This document shows positions 20,080-28,863 of a DNA stretch of 64,000 nt, piece after piece. How positions within the stretch are numbered: position 1 is the first letter of the stretch; every line of letters begins with the position of its first letter. The notes under the pieces were generated by a model, which worked only from the letters and a program-made list of their open reading frames with translations, was not told where the DNA came from and made no database searches. Location of the stretch: the NCBI GenBank assembly GCA_943788815.1, contig CALSRS010000001.1, positions 558,001-622,000 of the forward strand, given 5' to 3'. The stretch comes from an uncultured Gammaproteobacteria bacterium. Lineage in GTDB: Bacteria > Pseudomonadota > Gammaproteobacteria > Eutrophobiales > Eutrophobiaceae. Both the position numbers and the translations under genes were made by a program.

Positions 20080-20321
20080 TCAATCCTCCAAAATTGGGTG
20101 GTCATATTAAATACGACAATATGTTTTATTTTGATGTATTGCAGGATTTTATAACTACCAGGAGTGAAACAATATGGAGACATGACAAACCTCTTTACAC
20201 ACCTGTTTAGCTAAGTCCATCAAACACTCAACACATACCTGACCATACATTCAAATGAAGCATTGCTAGTTTGCATGATTGTAAGTAGGGTAGCCCATCC
20301 TATCATGTGGAGTCAGTAACC
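20080..20321. other. Divergent promoter region between cbpA and the DUF2179 gene
   Basis: About 240 AT-rich bases between two divergent genes. It must carry promoters for both. I could not pick out a convincing -35/-10 pair or heat-shock consensus by eye. Confidence 0.4.
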
Positions 20322-20900
20322 ATGCTGGAAACATTAACTCAAACTCCCTATCTACTTGTATTACTTATTTTTATTTCCAGAGTCGCAAATGTCTCACTTG
20401 GAACTTTCCGAACAATTGTTATATTTCGTGGGCACAAATTTCTGGCATCATTTATTGGTTTTTTTGAAATTATCATCTGGTTAATTGCTGCAGGCCAGGT
20501 TTTTAAAAATCTTGATCAATGGTATCTCGCCTTGGCCTATGCCAGTGGTTTCTCAGTTGGCAATTATGTTGGAATGTGGATTGAAAATCATTTTGCCATT
20601 GGTGATGAACTCGTCCGCTGCCTTTCGTTCAGTCGTGATATTTTAGCAGGGAAGATCCGAGATAAGGGTTTTAAGGTGATTTCAGTTGATGGCGATATGG
20701 GCGAAAACAAATTTGTTGAACTGATGTTTATAGTTGAAAAACGTAGAAATGTTCCCGGTCTAATAAAGTTAATTAAAGAGCTGGATCAATCAGCAGTCTA
20801 CACTGTATCTGATGTAAAAAGTGTATATGAAGGACCAGATCTTTTACCAAGGCGTTCTTTTTTAGGAACTATTTTTCTATTACCAGAGACACGTCGATAA
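20322..20900 (+). CDS. DUF2179/DUF5698 (UPF0316) membrane protein
   Basis: 192 residues. Three membrane segments in the first ~90 residues (LLVLLIFISRVANVSLGTFRTIVIFRG, LASFIGFFEIIIWLIAAGQVF, LALAYASGFSVGNYVG) form the DUF5698 part, and a soluble DUF2179 domain follows (GKIRDKGFKVISVDGDMGENKFVELMFIVEKR). The role is unknown in this family. I chose the ATG at 20322 because GGAG lies 9 bases upstream; a GTG at 20307 would add five residues but has no ribosome site. Stands alone between cbpA and the IS. Confidence 0.85.
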   Translation: MLETLTQTPYLLVLLIFISRVANVSLGTFRTIVIFRGHKFLASFIGFFEIIIWLIAAGQVFKNLDQWYLALAYASGFSVGNYVGMWIENHFAIGDELVRCLSFSRDILAGKIRDKGFKVISVDGDMGENKFVELMFIVEKRRNVPGLIKLIKELDQSAVYTVSDVKSVYEGPDLLPRRSFLGTIFLLPETRR

Positions 20901-21412
20901 AAACATAATCATTTAAACGACCACTATCGTGACTATAAATAAATTCACCAATGTCATATATTAAAATAATATTTTAAAAAAATAATCACTATTAGTATTT
21001 AAGCTAAATTCTCTAATCGTGAGGTTGATGACTTAATAGAAGTTTCGAAATCATTATTCAGAATATGAAAAATTGTTTTAATAAAAATATTTTATCGTCA
21101 TAATATAGACCCTGCCTCTCATTACCAATGTAGTTTTTTTTATTTAAAAAAAAGAACATGCTGACTGGGTCACACAAACAACAATGAATATCCATATAAT
21201 ATAGTTAGATAGTTCCATCAATTTTATATCCTAAATAATTAAAGTTTTTAATTTATCAAGCATACATATTTACTGCACACACATATAACGTGCAGATCCA
21301 AATCTATAATTCATGTCTTTATTTAAGAAATTTAAAGCACAAATAAATATTATCTAAGAATATTTGTTAGTGCTATCTAGTATGAGGTATTACCAGAATT
21401 TAGAACTCTGGC
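20901..21412. other. AT-rich gene-free stretch upstream of IS copy 1
   Basis: More than 500 bases, very AT-rich, with frequent stops in every frame. I see no gene or recognisable relic. A weak hairpin, CCAGA/TCTGG with a 9-base loop, lies just before the IS end. No duplicate of the right-hand flank is present next to the element. Confidence 0.6.
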
Positions 21413-21500
21413 TGTATCCCGTCAAAGCATATGAGACAGAATTGAGCTGATTTCTAAGAGAGACTTCTGATAAGTTAAACTTATAAATAGGAGTCTCATT

Positions 21501-21860
21501 ATGAGCAATAATAGCGAGAAATTAGTTAAAGATATACGTCGTCGTACCCGTAAGAAGTATTCCTCTGAAGAAAAGATCCGAATTGTACTGGAAGGGATGC
21601 GTGGAGAAGAAAGCATTGCCGAGCTGTGTCGCCGTGAAGGATTGAATCAAAACGTGTATTACCGCTGGAGTAAGGAGTTCCTGGAAGCGGGTAAACAGCG
21701 TCTGGCGGGCGATATAAAACGGGAAGCAAACTCCACTGAAGTGACCGACCTGAAGAAAGAAAATGACCAGCTCAAACGCCTGGTGGCTGACATCATGCTG
21801 AAGAACGAGGTACTTAAAAAAAGTGTGCTTGGCTTGGAGTCGACCTGGGAAGACGAATGA
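21501..21860 (+). CDS. IS3-family transposase OrfA (helix-turn-helix)
   Basis: 119 residues: KKYSSEEKIRIVLEGMRGEESIAELCRREGL is the HTH that binds the IS ends, VYYRWSKEFLEAG follows, and the tail from residue ~80 is a leucine-type coiled coil (LKKENDQLKRLVADIMLKNEVLKK). TAGGAG precedes the ATG. A run of seven A followed by G at 21816-21823 lies in the last part of the frame, and a -1 slip there enters the OrfB frame with no stop, as in other IS3 elements that make an OrfAB fusion. Confidence 0.93.
   Translation: MSNNSEKLVKDIRRRTRKKYSSEEKIRIVLEGMRGEESIAELCRREGLNQNVYYRWSKEFLEAGKQRLAGDIKREANSTEVTDLKKENDQLKRLVADIMLKNEVLKKSVLGLESTWEDE
21816..21823 (+). promoter_or_regulatory. Probable -1 ribosomal frameshift site (A7G)
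   Basis: In the OrfA frame the codons are CTT AAA AAA AGT. Slipping back one base gives AAG TGT GCT TGG ... CGA ATG AGT, open into OrfB. A6G/A7 sites are the usual shift signal in IS3-family elements. The same tract is in copy 2 at 59947-59954 (complement). Confidence 0.65.
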
Positions 21861-22843
21861 GTCTTTCAGCAGCTGAAAAGCTGGAAGTGATCCGCTTGGT
21901 AGAGGCGTCGGAATTACCCGTGAAACGCACTCTGGCCGAGTTAGGTGTGAGCCGCAGCAGTTTCTATCGTTGGTATCGGCAATACCTGGATGATGGTCCA
22001 GAGGGCCTGGAGCCAGATAATCGGTCCCCGAGACAGTTCTGGAATAAGATACCTGAGATGGTGAAGGAGCAGTGTCTGGAGCTCGCGTTACAGTACCCTG
22101 ACAAATCGCCTCGGGAACTTGCCTGGACCATCACCGATGAGCACAACTACTTCATCTCGGAATCCAGCGTTTATCGACTGTTAAAGCAGTACGATCTCAT
22201 TACCAGTCCTGCTTATATCCTGATGCAAGCGGGTGATTCGTTTCAGAATCCAACACGACGAGTCAACGAGCTTTGGCAGACTGACTTCACCTACTTTCGT
22301 ATTGTTGGTTGGGGGTGGTATTACCTGTCCACTGTTCTAGATGATTACTCCCGCTACATCATTGCCTGGAAGTTAACAACCAGCATGGCAGCTGATGACG
22401 TGAAGCAGACGCTGGATGCGGCGATTGAGACCACGGGAGTCAACGAGATAACGGTCAAACACCGACCTCGCTTACTGAGTGATAACGGGCCTTGTTATAT
22501 CTCCTCGGAATTGAAGGATTATCTGAGTAAATATCAGATGCAACACACCCGTGGCGCACCGTACCATCCCATGACACAAGGCAAGATAGAGCGATATCAC
22601 CGCTCCATGAAGAACGTCGTGAAGCTGGAGCACTATTATTATCCGTGGGAACTCGAACATGCTATCCGGCAATTTGTACAATACTACAATCATGAACGTT
22701 ACCATGAGTCACTTGATAATATTACGCCGGCAGATATGTATTTTGGCCGCTATCATGAAATTATGGATAGAAGAACCATTATCAAATACGAAACATTACA
22801 ACAGAGGAGAAAGGAAAATTTAAGAATATATATAAATCAGTGA
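21857..22843 (+). CDS. IS3-family transposase OrfB (DDE integrase core)
   Basis: 328 residues. An N-terminal HTH (VKRTLAELGVSRSSFYRWYRQY) precedes an rve domain with the catalytic triad D143 (WQTDF), D209 (LSDNGP) and E245 (GKIERYH); the 35-residue second spacing is the DD35E signature. The ATG overlaps the OrfA stop by 4 bp in the -1 frame. This copy has Gly242 in the QGKIER motif, the usual residue; copy 2 has Asp. Confidence 0.94.
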   Translation: MSLSAAEKLEVIRLVEASELPVKRTLAELGVSRSSFYRWYRQYLDDGPEGLEPDNRSPRQFWNKIPEMVKEQCLELALQYPDKSPRELAWTITDEHNYFISESSVYRLLKQYDLITSPAYILMQAGDSFQNPTRRVNELWQTDFTYFRIVGWGWYYLSTVLDDYSRYIIAWKLTTSMAADDVKQTLDAAIETTGVNEITVKHRPRLLSDNGPCYISSELKDYLSKYQMQHTRGAPYHPMTQGKIERYHRSMKNVVKLEHYYYPWELEHAIRQFVQYYNHERYHESLDNITPADMYFGRYHEIMDRRTIIKYETLQQRRKENLRIYINQ

Positions 22844-22970
22844 AACAAGACTATAATAGTTAAAAGTCTCTCTTAATATTTACGCTATTTTGTCCCAAAT
22901 CTTTTGACGACTTACAATCATATAATCCCTGTAGCTTGTAATTATTTAAATTCATAAAGTATCTGGCAAA

Positions 22971-24287
22971 TTATTTACCGGGGATATCCTTCATATTTAA
23001 AACTCTCACTTCCCGTTGTGGGTAAGGTATTTGAATATTATGTTCCTGAAGTACCTTCCATATCATGTGCATTAGGTCAGCACCTACCCGATTTGCGCCA
23101 TCATCTATACCTTCCATCCAGAATTCAACCAAAATATCAATTCCATCGCTCCCAAATCCGGCTATCTCTGCATCAGGACGTTCTTCTATAGGAACAGCAT
23201 CACCGCTGATCACCATGGGATGACTGGCAACAACCTCTCTGACTTTTTCAAACAAAAGATCCAGGTCCGTATCATAGGCAACAGTAAAGTTTATGGGGTA
23301 GCGTTGTTTCTGATTTTTGTGAGTCCAGTTAATAAAATTAGTCGTAATAAACTGTTCATTGGGGACCATTATGTCCTTACCATCATAGGTCTCGAGGATT
23401 GCTGACCGCATATTCAATTGACGGATTTGTCCGGACTCTCCATTCTCTAACTGGATGTAATCTCCCACCGTTATTGACCGGTCCAGTAAAATAATAATCC
23501 CTGAAATAAAATTTGAAGCGATAGACTGTAAGCCAAATCCCAATCCCACACCCACAGCACCCCCAAAAACTGCCAATGCCGTAAGATTGATTCCCATTAA
23601 TTGCAATAACAGGATAAAAATGACGACTGACACCATTACCTGAAATAACTTGGCGACGACTTCACGCGTCCCCATGTCAAGTTCATCCTGATTACGGATA
23701 ATCTGTATACCAATATTATTCGATATGCGACCGAACCAAAATAAAACGACACCAAATACTATTAACCGTGATACTCCATATAGCGATAGCCTGATATTTC
23801 CAATTTCCAGATAAATAGAATCTAGAAATGTAGTGACCTCATCCAGCCAGCCAAAGACCTGCAGGATTGCGATAGGGATAACTATCCATTTTACCAGGGA
23901 ACGGACTAATCGCTTCTTGGTAAATCGTGTAATGATCAAATACAGAGTAATTATGATCGCCAAACTTTCTGCGAACTTAATTAGCCAGCTCTGTTGAAGG
24001 ACTATAATGCTGATTTTATCTGCAATGGTTAAAAGCAGAATTAACAGAATTGGAAATAATAGATTACCTGCATAATAAATCTGTTTCTTCAGGGCAAGCA
24101 AATGTCCTGAATCAGGCTCAGTTTTGAGAACGGGGATAGTTCCTATAAATATTTTTGATATTGCAAATGCAAGGATAGTAGTGAGTAGGACCATGCCCGC
24201 CTGTGAGTAAAATTGCGGACTAGTTGACCACTCAAGCAAATTTTGCATGAAAATTTCCAGTTGTTGCATTATTTGTTCCATATTCAT
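22971..24287 (-). CDS. MscS-family mechanosensitive channel
   Basis: Opens under membrane tension to release solutes. 438 residues with about five to six membrane segments; the last two plus the pore helix are recognisable in VVIFILLLQLMGINLTALAVFGGAVGVGLGFGLQSIASNFISGIIILLDRSITVGDYI, with the Gly/Ala-packed pore pattern. The cytoplasmic beta domain (GQIRQLNMRSAILETYDGKDIMVPNEQFI) and the C-terminal alpha/beta part (PINFTVAYDTD...IQIPYPQREVRVL) follow. Longer than MscS (286), with extra N-terminal helices. The plus-strand IS copy 1 ends 54 bp past its stop codon. Confidence 0.9.
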   Translation of the reverse strand: MNMEQIMQQLEIFMQNLLEWSTSPQFYSQAGMVLLTTILAFAISKIFIGTIPVLKTEPDSGHLLALKKQIYYAGNLLFPILLILLLTIADKISIIVLQQSWLIKFAESLAIIITLYLIITRFTKKRLVRSLVKWIVIPIAILQVFGWLDEVTTFLDSIYLEIGNIRLSLYGVSRLIVFGVVLFWFGRISNNIGIQIIRNQDELDMGTREVVAKLFQVMVSVVIFILLLQLMGINLTALAVFGGAVGVGLGFGLQSIASNFISGIIILLDRSITVGDYIQLENGESGQIRQLNMRSAILETYDGKDIMVPNEQFITTNFINWTHKNQKQRYPINFTVAYDTDLDLLFEKVREVVASHPMVISGDAVPIEERPDAEIAGFGSDGIDILVEFWMEGIDDGANRVGADLMHMIWKVLQEHNIQIPYPQREVRVLNMKDIPGK

Positions 24288-24424
24288 GTGATATATATCT
24301 TATGTCCAAACAACATTATTATATAGTTTAATATTTCAAGATTTCACTGAGAATATTTATCTGGAACAAGTATATAGTAAATCGTGCATATCGATCCTCA
24401 GACATAAATATTAACCTCAATGTT

Positions 24425-24622
24425 CGTAGGTTAATACAGTCAGCCACACGGGCCATCAATGAAATCAGCGCGCAATTGGCCCATGAAGGTAAACCCATAT
24501 ACTAACTGAGACTTGGGCAACCACCTTTTCCTGTGCCTCAAGCTGTCGTCAATGATTTTCTTGATATGTATTGTCCAAATGTAGTCAATGGTATTAATAC
24601 ATTATGTAAATGGTTGAAATAA
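24425..24622 (+). pseudogene. Relic of a class I/II PLP-dependent aminotransferase (N-terminal piece)
   Basis: In one frame the bases read SATRAINEISAQLAHEGKPIY, a TAA, then LRLGQPPFPVPQAVV, ending at TAA (24620-24622). That is the N-terminal pattern of aspartate-type aminotransferases, where a short amphipathic helix leads to a LxxGxPxFPxP segment. There is no intact start, one internal stop, and the remainder of the ~400-residue enzyme is absent; the coding likeness fades after about 24570. Lies between the mscS-like and TonB-receptor genes. Confidence 0.55.
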
Positions 24623-24644
24623 AAAAAAGGTCCATACTAAAAAA

Positions 24645-26774
24645 TTACAGTGTTCCGCTGAACGTTAAAAATATTCTGGGACCACGGACCTGATCACGAA
24701 ACTCGATTGTATCCAAAGGCGTCAAATCACGCTCACCTGCAAACCGGTTTCGAGTACGGGTATCAGCCAGGTCCAGAATATTTTCAGCAAAAAAGGCTAC
24801 CTTGATACCATACCAACGAGTAGTCTCTATAAAAGCGTTAAGATGCACGCCTTCCCCCAGTATTTCCAACTCATCAACCTTGTACCTTTGAACATCATCG
24901 CGTTCGGATACAGCCCAGCCCCATGACACCCTTTCTGATTCAATGTCATGGCGAAAATCAATACTATAGGCAAATTTATTTTCTATATTTAAGTTTGTGG
25001 GGTCAAAAACCGACCCGATATGGGAGAGCTCCCTGCTTACACCTGTGACCGGATCAACAACAGTGGAATCCTGCAATCTTCCCACTAATTTTAATCTCGC
25101 CCCTTCCAATCCTGTCCAATCCAAGCCATGTGTAGATATAAGCTCGACACCCCATCGACGACCGTTCCCAATATTTCCGGGCGACTCAAAGTCAGAAGAC
25201 AAAGGCAATAAATCCAGTACATCTTTTATCCAGTGATGAAAGACCATGACATTAATAACGTTTTCTCGTCCAAATCTTTTTTCATGACTGAGTTCTGTTT
25301 TCCACGTCTTAAACGGACTAATATTTGGATTTCCTAATGCGAGATCATTATCTTCTAAAACTGTTGCACTTATAAAATCAAGTAAATCCAGTTGCGATAT
25401 TTCTCGCGCAATTCTGAATCGGGTCTGACTATCCTGATTGATGGAGTAAGTGGCCACAGCGTGAGGCTTGAGAAAGAAAAAGTTTCGTTTCTCTTCAAAA
25501 TCACCCGACTGGGTAATGGTTGAAATTTCTGCACCTAATCCATATTCAAACTCAAGGTTACCAATACTCCAGGTATCCTGGAGTAATAAGTCACCCCTGA
25601 CTTCTTCTACCTTCGAATTCGCCCCAGGCACATCGACTTCGATTAGACCTGTACCTCTGTCATCTATCTGAGAAAACTTACCGTCCAATAAGTTATACGC
25701 CCCTTCCATGTTCATCTGAATTGCATGATTGCTTATCCCCGCCCAGTCAAATTCCAATCTGGTAATTCCTTCAGTCGTGACATTAAATGTATCTGTTTTT
25801 CTGTTTAGCGACATTAAGCCTGTTTCATCAAAAATTTGCTGGATCTGAACGCTATCTTCAAATCTCCGAAAAAAGAGAAATATAAATTTACCCGTGAGTT
25901 CCTGACTGAGATTACGTTGCAGATCAAATCCCGATTCAAAAAAGGGTTCATCTGATCTTCGCTTAATTCGCTGCTCTAGCGTGTCGCCGGCAGGTTCTAT
26001 TGCCGTTCTGGACGAGAAAGATTTATGCTTATGATCAGCAATAGTAAAATTAGTATTCGACCTGAATAATGTCTCGCCAAATAACCGGGTCAGTGTCAAA
26101 TTGCCTTTATAAAAAGTATTGCGATTATCACGCCCGACTTCCCTGTCCTCAATCATGGAACCAGTATTATCAAAAATATCCTCAGTGCCATCTCTTCCCA
26201 CGCGAGATTGCCGCCCACTCAATCCAACATTATATTCAAACCCCGCTAGATTATTTGAGACAGAGATATTTGCACCAGGCGTAATATTCCCAAAGCCAAA
26301 GGTCCTTCTTAGAAACGCCTCCCATTTAATTGAAGCATTTTGATCTTCTTTTAAGATAATATTGATCAGGCTTGATTGCCCCCTTAGCTCAATTTCTCTT
26401 ACTTGACTTCTAATTAGTTCAATTCGTTCAACGAGCTCAGCTGGAATTCTGGTAAGAATGTCTTCAGGTTGGTCCTGTTTTGCACTTGGCCTGCGGTCAT
26501 TTATCAACAAGTTTCCTAGTGCGCCACCAATACCTCTGGTGGAATTATTATTTTCTAACTGAAAGCCAGGCACCTGCCTGACCATATCCATGGCGGTTAA
26601 TGGTTGGTACCTGTCGAAATAGACACTGGGATAACTGACTACGCCCTCAGCAGATAACACTATGCCTGGTACTACTGATGAAAAAGTTTCATCAGTGTGG
26701 TCTTCTGCCCAAACAGAGGATGACAACGAAAAATGTATAAATAGGAAAATTCGAAGTAAGTCACGAAACTGCAT
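24645..26774 (-). CDS. TonB-dependent outer-membrane receptor
   Basis: 709 residues with a signal peptide (about 1-23, ending VWA). A plug domain follows (MVRQVPGFQLENNNSTRGIGGALGNLLINDRRPSAK, then IELIRSQVREIELRGQSSLINIILK), then a long beta barrel finishing at FLTFSGTL, an aromatic/hydrophobic terminal strand. The TonB box is not clear. Ligand unknown; the plug resembles receptors whose plugs carry the LINDRRPS-like loop. Single gene, with the decayed aminotransferase behind it. Confidence 0.85.
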   Translation of the reverse strand: MQFRDLLRIFLFIHFSLSSSVWAEDHTDETFSSVVPGIVLSAEGVVSYPSVYFDRYQPLTAMDMVRQVPGFQLENNNSTRGIGGALGNLLINDRRPSAKQDQPEDILTRIPAELVERIELIRSQVREIELRGQSSLINIILKEDQNASIKWEAFLRRTFGFGNITPGANISVSNNLAGFEYNVGLSGRQSRVGRDGTEDIFDNTGSMIEDREVGRDNRNTFYKGNLTLTRLFGETLFRSNTNFTIADHKHKSFSSRTAIEPAGDTLEQRIKRRSDEPFFESGFDLQRNLSQELTGKFIFLFFRRFEDSVQIQQIFDETGLMSLNRKTDTFNVTTEGITRLEFDWAGISNHAIQMNMEGAYNLLDGKFSQIDDRGTGLIEVDVPGANSKVEEVRGDLLLQDTWSIGNLEFEYGLGAEISTITQSGDFEEKRNFFFLKPHAVATYSINQDSQTRFRIAREISQLDLLDFISATVLEDNDLALGNPNISPFKTWKTELSHEKRFGRENVINVMVFHHWIKDVLDLLPLSSDFESPGNIGNGRRWGVELISTHGLDWTGLEGARLKLVGRLQDSTVVDPVTGVSRELSHIGSVFDPTNLNIENKFAYSIDFRHDIESERVSWGWAVSERDDVQRYKVDELEILGEGVHLNAFIETTRWYGIKVAFFAENILDLADTRTRNRFAGERDLTPLDTIEFRDQVRGPRIFLTFSGTL

Positions 26775-26886
26775 ATCTGAATTATATATATGGATGATAA
26801 TTTAAATTGTATCGGTAAATTAAAATAACAAAATAATTTCAGATTATTGAGGAACAAATGAGCATATTAAATATAATTATTCGATT

Positions 26887-27516
26887 TTAATATATTAATT
26901 TACTGCTCCCATGATTAATCAGATGCTGAGGAAAAGCAGGACGCGCTTGCAATCTGTTTTTATATTCAATTAGTTCTGGATACTCTACAAGCAGTTTTAA
27001 TGATTCTGCCCAGAATAGATCATAACAAATGATAATATCAGCAGCGCTGAAGTGATCAGTAATCATATATTCCTTATCCTTTAAATGCTTATCTATAACT
27101 GATACTGCCTTAATGTATTCATTTTTTGCCAGCTTGATTGCGGCCAGTGACCGCTTTTCCTTAGGATAAATAATCATATGTTTTCGAATTGACCAAAGAT
27201 GCGGTTCCATTTCTGCAATACAAAAGCACATCCATTGATAATATTGGGCACGGTGTATGGTCTGCACTTCGGGTATCAGTTTTTTCTCAGGATACTTTTC
27301 GGCGATGTAGGTCGTAATTGCCGCTGATTCACTAATAAAATCACCGTTATCTTCAAGTACGGGTAACTTGCCGTAAGGATTAATTGCCAGGAACTCAGGC
27401 GTTTTATGTTCACCCTTTGTTAAATCAATAATCACACTTTCAAAATCAGCCTCTACTTCACGCAAGACCCAATGCACACGCATAGATCGACTGACATCAA
27501 ATTCATATAACTTCAT
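26887..27516 (-). CDS. Glutathione S-transferase family protein
   Basis: 209 residues. Thioredoxin-like N-terminal domain with MKLYEFDVSRSMRVHWVLREVEADFE and the cis-Pro/ES motif (NPYGKLPVLEDNGDFISESAAITTYIAEKYP), then the helical C-terminal domain with the N-capping-box segment FSAADIIICYDLFWA. The usual catalytic Ser/Cys position near the N-terminus is Ser9 or Ser11. Two genes of unrelated function lie beside it. Substrate cannot be inferred. Confidence 0.9.
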   Translation of the reverse strand: MKLYEFDVSRSMRVHWVLREVEADFESVIIDLTKGEHKTPEFLAINPYGKLPVLEDNGDFISESAAITTYIAEKYPEKKLIPEVQTIHRAQYYQWMCFCIAEMEPHLWSIRKHMIIYPKEKRSLAAIKLAKNEYIKAVSVIDKHLKDKEYMITDHFSAADIIICYDLFWAESLKLLVEYPELIEYKNRLQARPAFPQHLINHGSSKLIY

Positions 27517-27585
27517 ATTATTAACCGCATATTAATAACCTCATGCCAAACTTATACAGCATTCTTAATCCACAACCAACACGAC

Positions 27586-28368
27586 TCATTTTGTCTCCAG
27601 CAAAAACTCTGCAGTTAATGGTGTATGGTCTGATAATTTCGTCCAGGGATAATGACTCAGCGTTTTGCAACCCACCAAGGTCAGGTTACGATAGTAAATA
27701 CGGTCTAGTGCCAATAAAGGATAACGCGATGGAAATGTCTTTGCATGATACCCATGTGTGGCCATATGCACTTCGCTTAATTGCACGCCCGCAAACAGGT
27801 ATTTACTTGCATGGTCACTCCAGTCATTAAAATCACCCGCAACAATTAAGGGTGCATCCAATGGTATTAATTCTTTGATACGGTGATTAAGACGTTTAAG
27901 CTGATGATTGCGAATAATTTTAAATTGATCTAAATGCAGGCAGATTACATGTACAATTTGTTGCGTATCAGGAATTTTAATCACACCATGCAACAAACTC
28001 CTACTGGCACGTTTAAAATAAGAAACGTTTAGATTTTCCCATTCTATAAATGGATATTTACTTAATATTGCATTTCCATGATGGCCTGAATTGTAAATAG
28101 CATTTTTGCCATAAGCATAATGCGGCCATATAGTGTCAGCGAGAAATTCATATTGAGAAACATCTGGCCAATTATTCAGTTTTCTGGCCCAACCAGTATG
28201 CTCGCCATAGATCTCTTGCAACATGGCAATATCAACATTTGTTTCCGTAAGGAGTTCGCGGATCTGGTGGAGCACAAACTGCCTGTTCGAGAAATTAAAT
28301 CCCTTATGAATATTGTATGTGAGTAAATTTAGTCGGGCCGGGTCCATATCGCTATTTACAGACACCAC
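27586..28368 (-). CDS. Endonuclease/exonuclease/phosphatase-family hydrolase
   Basis: 260 residues of the DNase I-like fold. Visible metal and catalytic motifs: LLTYNIHKG (Asn), MLQEIYG (Glu ligand), VICLHLD, APLIVAGDFNDWSD (Asp/Asn pair) and LSDHTPLTAEF (catalytic Asp-His). No secretion signal. It starts at one of two adjacent GTGs (28368) or at Met8 (28347). Related proteins include YbhP-type and phosphodiesterase-type enzymes; the substrate may be a lipid headgroup, DNA or a sugar phosphate. Confidence 0.87.
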   Translation of the reverse strand: MVSVNSDMDPARLNLLTYNIHKGFNFSNRQFVLHQIRELLTETNVDIAMLQEIYGEHTGWARKLNNWPDVSQYEFLADTIWPHYAYGKNAIYNSGHHGNAILSKYPFIEWENLNVSYFKRASRSLLHGVIKIPDTQQIVHVICLHLDQFKIIRNHQLKRLNHRIKELIPLDAPLIVAGDFNDWSDHASKYLFAGVQLSEVHMATHGYHAKTFPSRYPLLALDRIYYRNLTLVGCKTLSHYPWTKLSDHTPLTAEFLLETK

Positions 28369-28440
28369 GAGTATGTTTCGTCATGCCTTAATTTATCTTA
28401 AGATTCCGGAAATAATTTTTCCAGGTGTGCGATGTTCAGT

Positions 28441-28650
28441 CTATTCCATTTTCTGCAATTCGGCATTAATCTTTTGAAGTTCTTCCTCGCTTACTCTGGC
28501 AATTTCAAGCAATACATCACGATTCTCAAGTTGCACGGCCTGCTCTTCCCAATCTGCATCCAAACCTGATTTAAAGTCATTCTTAATCTTTTCCAGACGT
28601 TCTTCCAACTCTGCTTTCTTTGTCATTAATTCCTGTTTTGTATCACTCAT
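28441..28650 (-). CDS. Small coiled-coil protein resembling the DksA/TraR N-terminal hairpin
   Basis: 69 residues, nearly all helix: a charged heptad region (KKAELEERLEKIKNDF), a short loop (SGLDADWEEQAVQLENRDVLLEIARVSEEEL) and a final helix. The loop pattern with Asp and Glu/Asn residues recalls the coiled coil of DksA/TraR, but the zinc finger is missing. The ATG at 28650 is preceded by GGTGAGG at the proper distance; an in-frame GTG at 28662 has none. It may bind RNA polymerase, which is inference. Confidence 0.7.
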   Translation of the reverse strand: MSDTKQELMTKKAELEERLEKIKNDFKSGLDADWEEQAVQLENRDVLLEIARVSEEELQKINAELQKME

Positions 28651-28863
28651 TTTAATCCTCACCTTTATTTAATAGTTATTACAAATACTATTTGATAGAT
28701 AACATGAGGATAATGATATGAATCATAACAATTACATTTTGCTTTCGAACTTATATAAGGTGATTACTAGTGTTTTAACCAGTCTAAATTGCATAAGTAC
28801 TGTTAATCCACCTAAGGTGCTACTAAAATGAGCTCCCCCTGCAAGACAACCCCGATGCAATAG

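Larger units (their letters stand above)
21413..22916 (+). mobile_element. IS3-family insertion sequence, copy 1 (1504 bp)
   Basis: Ends were set by comparing with the inverted copy at 58854-60357: identity begins at TGTATCCCGTCAAAG and finishes at GACGACTTACA. The termini are imperfect inverted repeats, TGTATCCCGTCAAAG against TGTAAGTCGTCAAAA, with the TG...CA edges of the IS3 family. It encodes two overlapping frames (HTH OrfA, DDE OrfB). Both copies are 1504 bp; I saw only two base differences (a C/T near the right end and the G/D codon in OrfB). No direct target duplication flanks it (left CTGGC, right ATCAT). Confidence 0.93.

Noticed and set aside
20080-20321. Heat-shock sigma promoter ahead of cbpA
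   Set aside because: I could not identify the expected -35 and -10 elements with adequate spacing.
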